From: an uncultured Lachnospiraceae bacterium
GTDB taxonomy: Bacteria > Bacillota > Clostridia > Lachnospirales > Lachnospiraceae
Direction: 5' to 3'
Assembly: GCA_910577645.1 (NCBI GenBank)
Contig: CAJTOL010000036.1
Span: 1-30,572 of the forward strand
DNA: 30,572 nt
The notes under the pieces were generated by a model that did not search any database, was not told the DNA's origin, and saw nothing but the letters and a program-made list of their open reading frames with translations. How positions within the stretch are numbered: the stretch's first letter is position 1; each line of letters begins with the position of its first letter. Shown here one piece after another: positions 30,476-30,572 of this stretch. Position numbers and translations under genes: made by a program.

Positions 30476-30547
30476 CAACAAAATAACTTTCAGAAATCGT
30501 CGCTTACAATTGGGTGGCGCTTTTTAGTACCATATAAGTGTAAGAGA

Positions 30548-30570
30548 TAAAGCATTTCATCAGTGCTTTA
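30548..30570. repeat. Hairpin at the window end
   Basis: TAAAGCA (30548-30554) and TGCTTTA (30564-30570) form a perfect 7-bp stem. Its downstream context is cut off by the window. The 70 bases between the toxin and this hairpin hold no gene; GGCGCTTTTT at about 30517-30526 may be a weak terminator. Confidence 0.45.
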
Positions 30571-30572
30571 CC

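Overview
The window reads as a chromosome segment of an anaerobic gut Firmicute, most likely Lachnospiraceae (Clostridium cluster XIVa). This is an inference from gene content and style: the apt-relA-MBL-hemZ-hisS-aspS housekeeping order, AGGAGG-type ribosome binding sites, an NMT1-type lipoprotein ABC system, a IIBCA-type beta-glucoside PTS, and remnants of a Tn1549-like conjugative element. No rRNA, tRNA or CRISPR array was seen.
Layout. (1) 1-3330: the end of a sugar ABC permease, a GH28 polygalacturonase-type hydrolase and a LacI regulator, which look like an oligogalacturonide-use locus. (2) 3332-14112: apt, relA, an MBL hydrolase, hemZ, hisS and aspS. This series is interrupted between apt and relA by a low-GC HEPN/Abi_2 abortive-infection gene, sitting next to a cut-off Fic N-terminus, and by a second MBL gene. 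Two hairpin elements with the same terminal sequence flank hisS. (3) 14180-16498: a Crp/Fnr regulator divergent from an SLC13/DASS anion transporter. (4) 16583-19032, minus strand: a three-gene NMT1/Ssu/Tau-type ABC importer. It is divergent from kduI (19250-20092), which acts in pectin/uronate breakdown. (5) 20215-24590: an RpiR regulator, a beta-glucoside PTS and a GH1 6-phospho-beta-glucosidase. (6) 24664-25341: an OmpR-type response regulator with no kinase beside it.
(7) From about 25342 to the end the sequence changes character to a graveyard of mobile DNA. It holds an excisionase-like HTH gene, an IS1182-type transposase with two one-base deletions in A-runs, an AT-rich island, a collapsed TrbL/VirB6-like conjugation gene, and a well-preserved Phd/RelE-type toxin-antitoxin pair with a consensus promoter. 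The AT-rich island has a secreted protein that appears to start at ATA, a small membrane-anchored protein, and a wrecked M56/BlaR1-type sensor joined to the tail of a BlaI-type repressor.
Together the intact genes describe import and breakdown of plant polysaccharides (pectin: GH28, KduI; beta-glucosides: PTS and GH1) beside stringent-response and translation genes. The most unusual parts are the nested palindromic element between hisS and aspS, the insertion between apt and relA, and the AT-rich secreted protein/sensor island.
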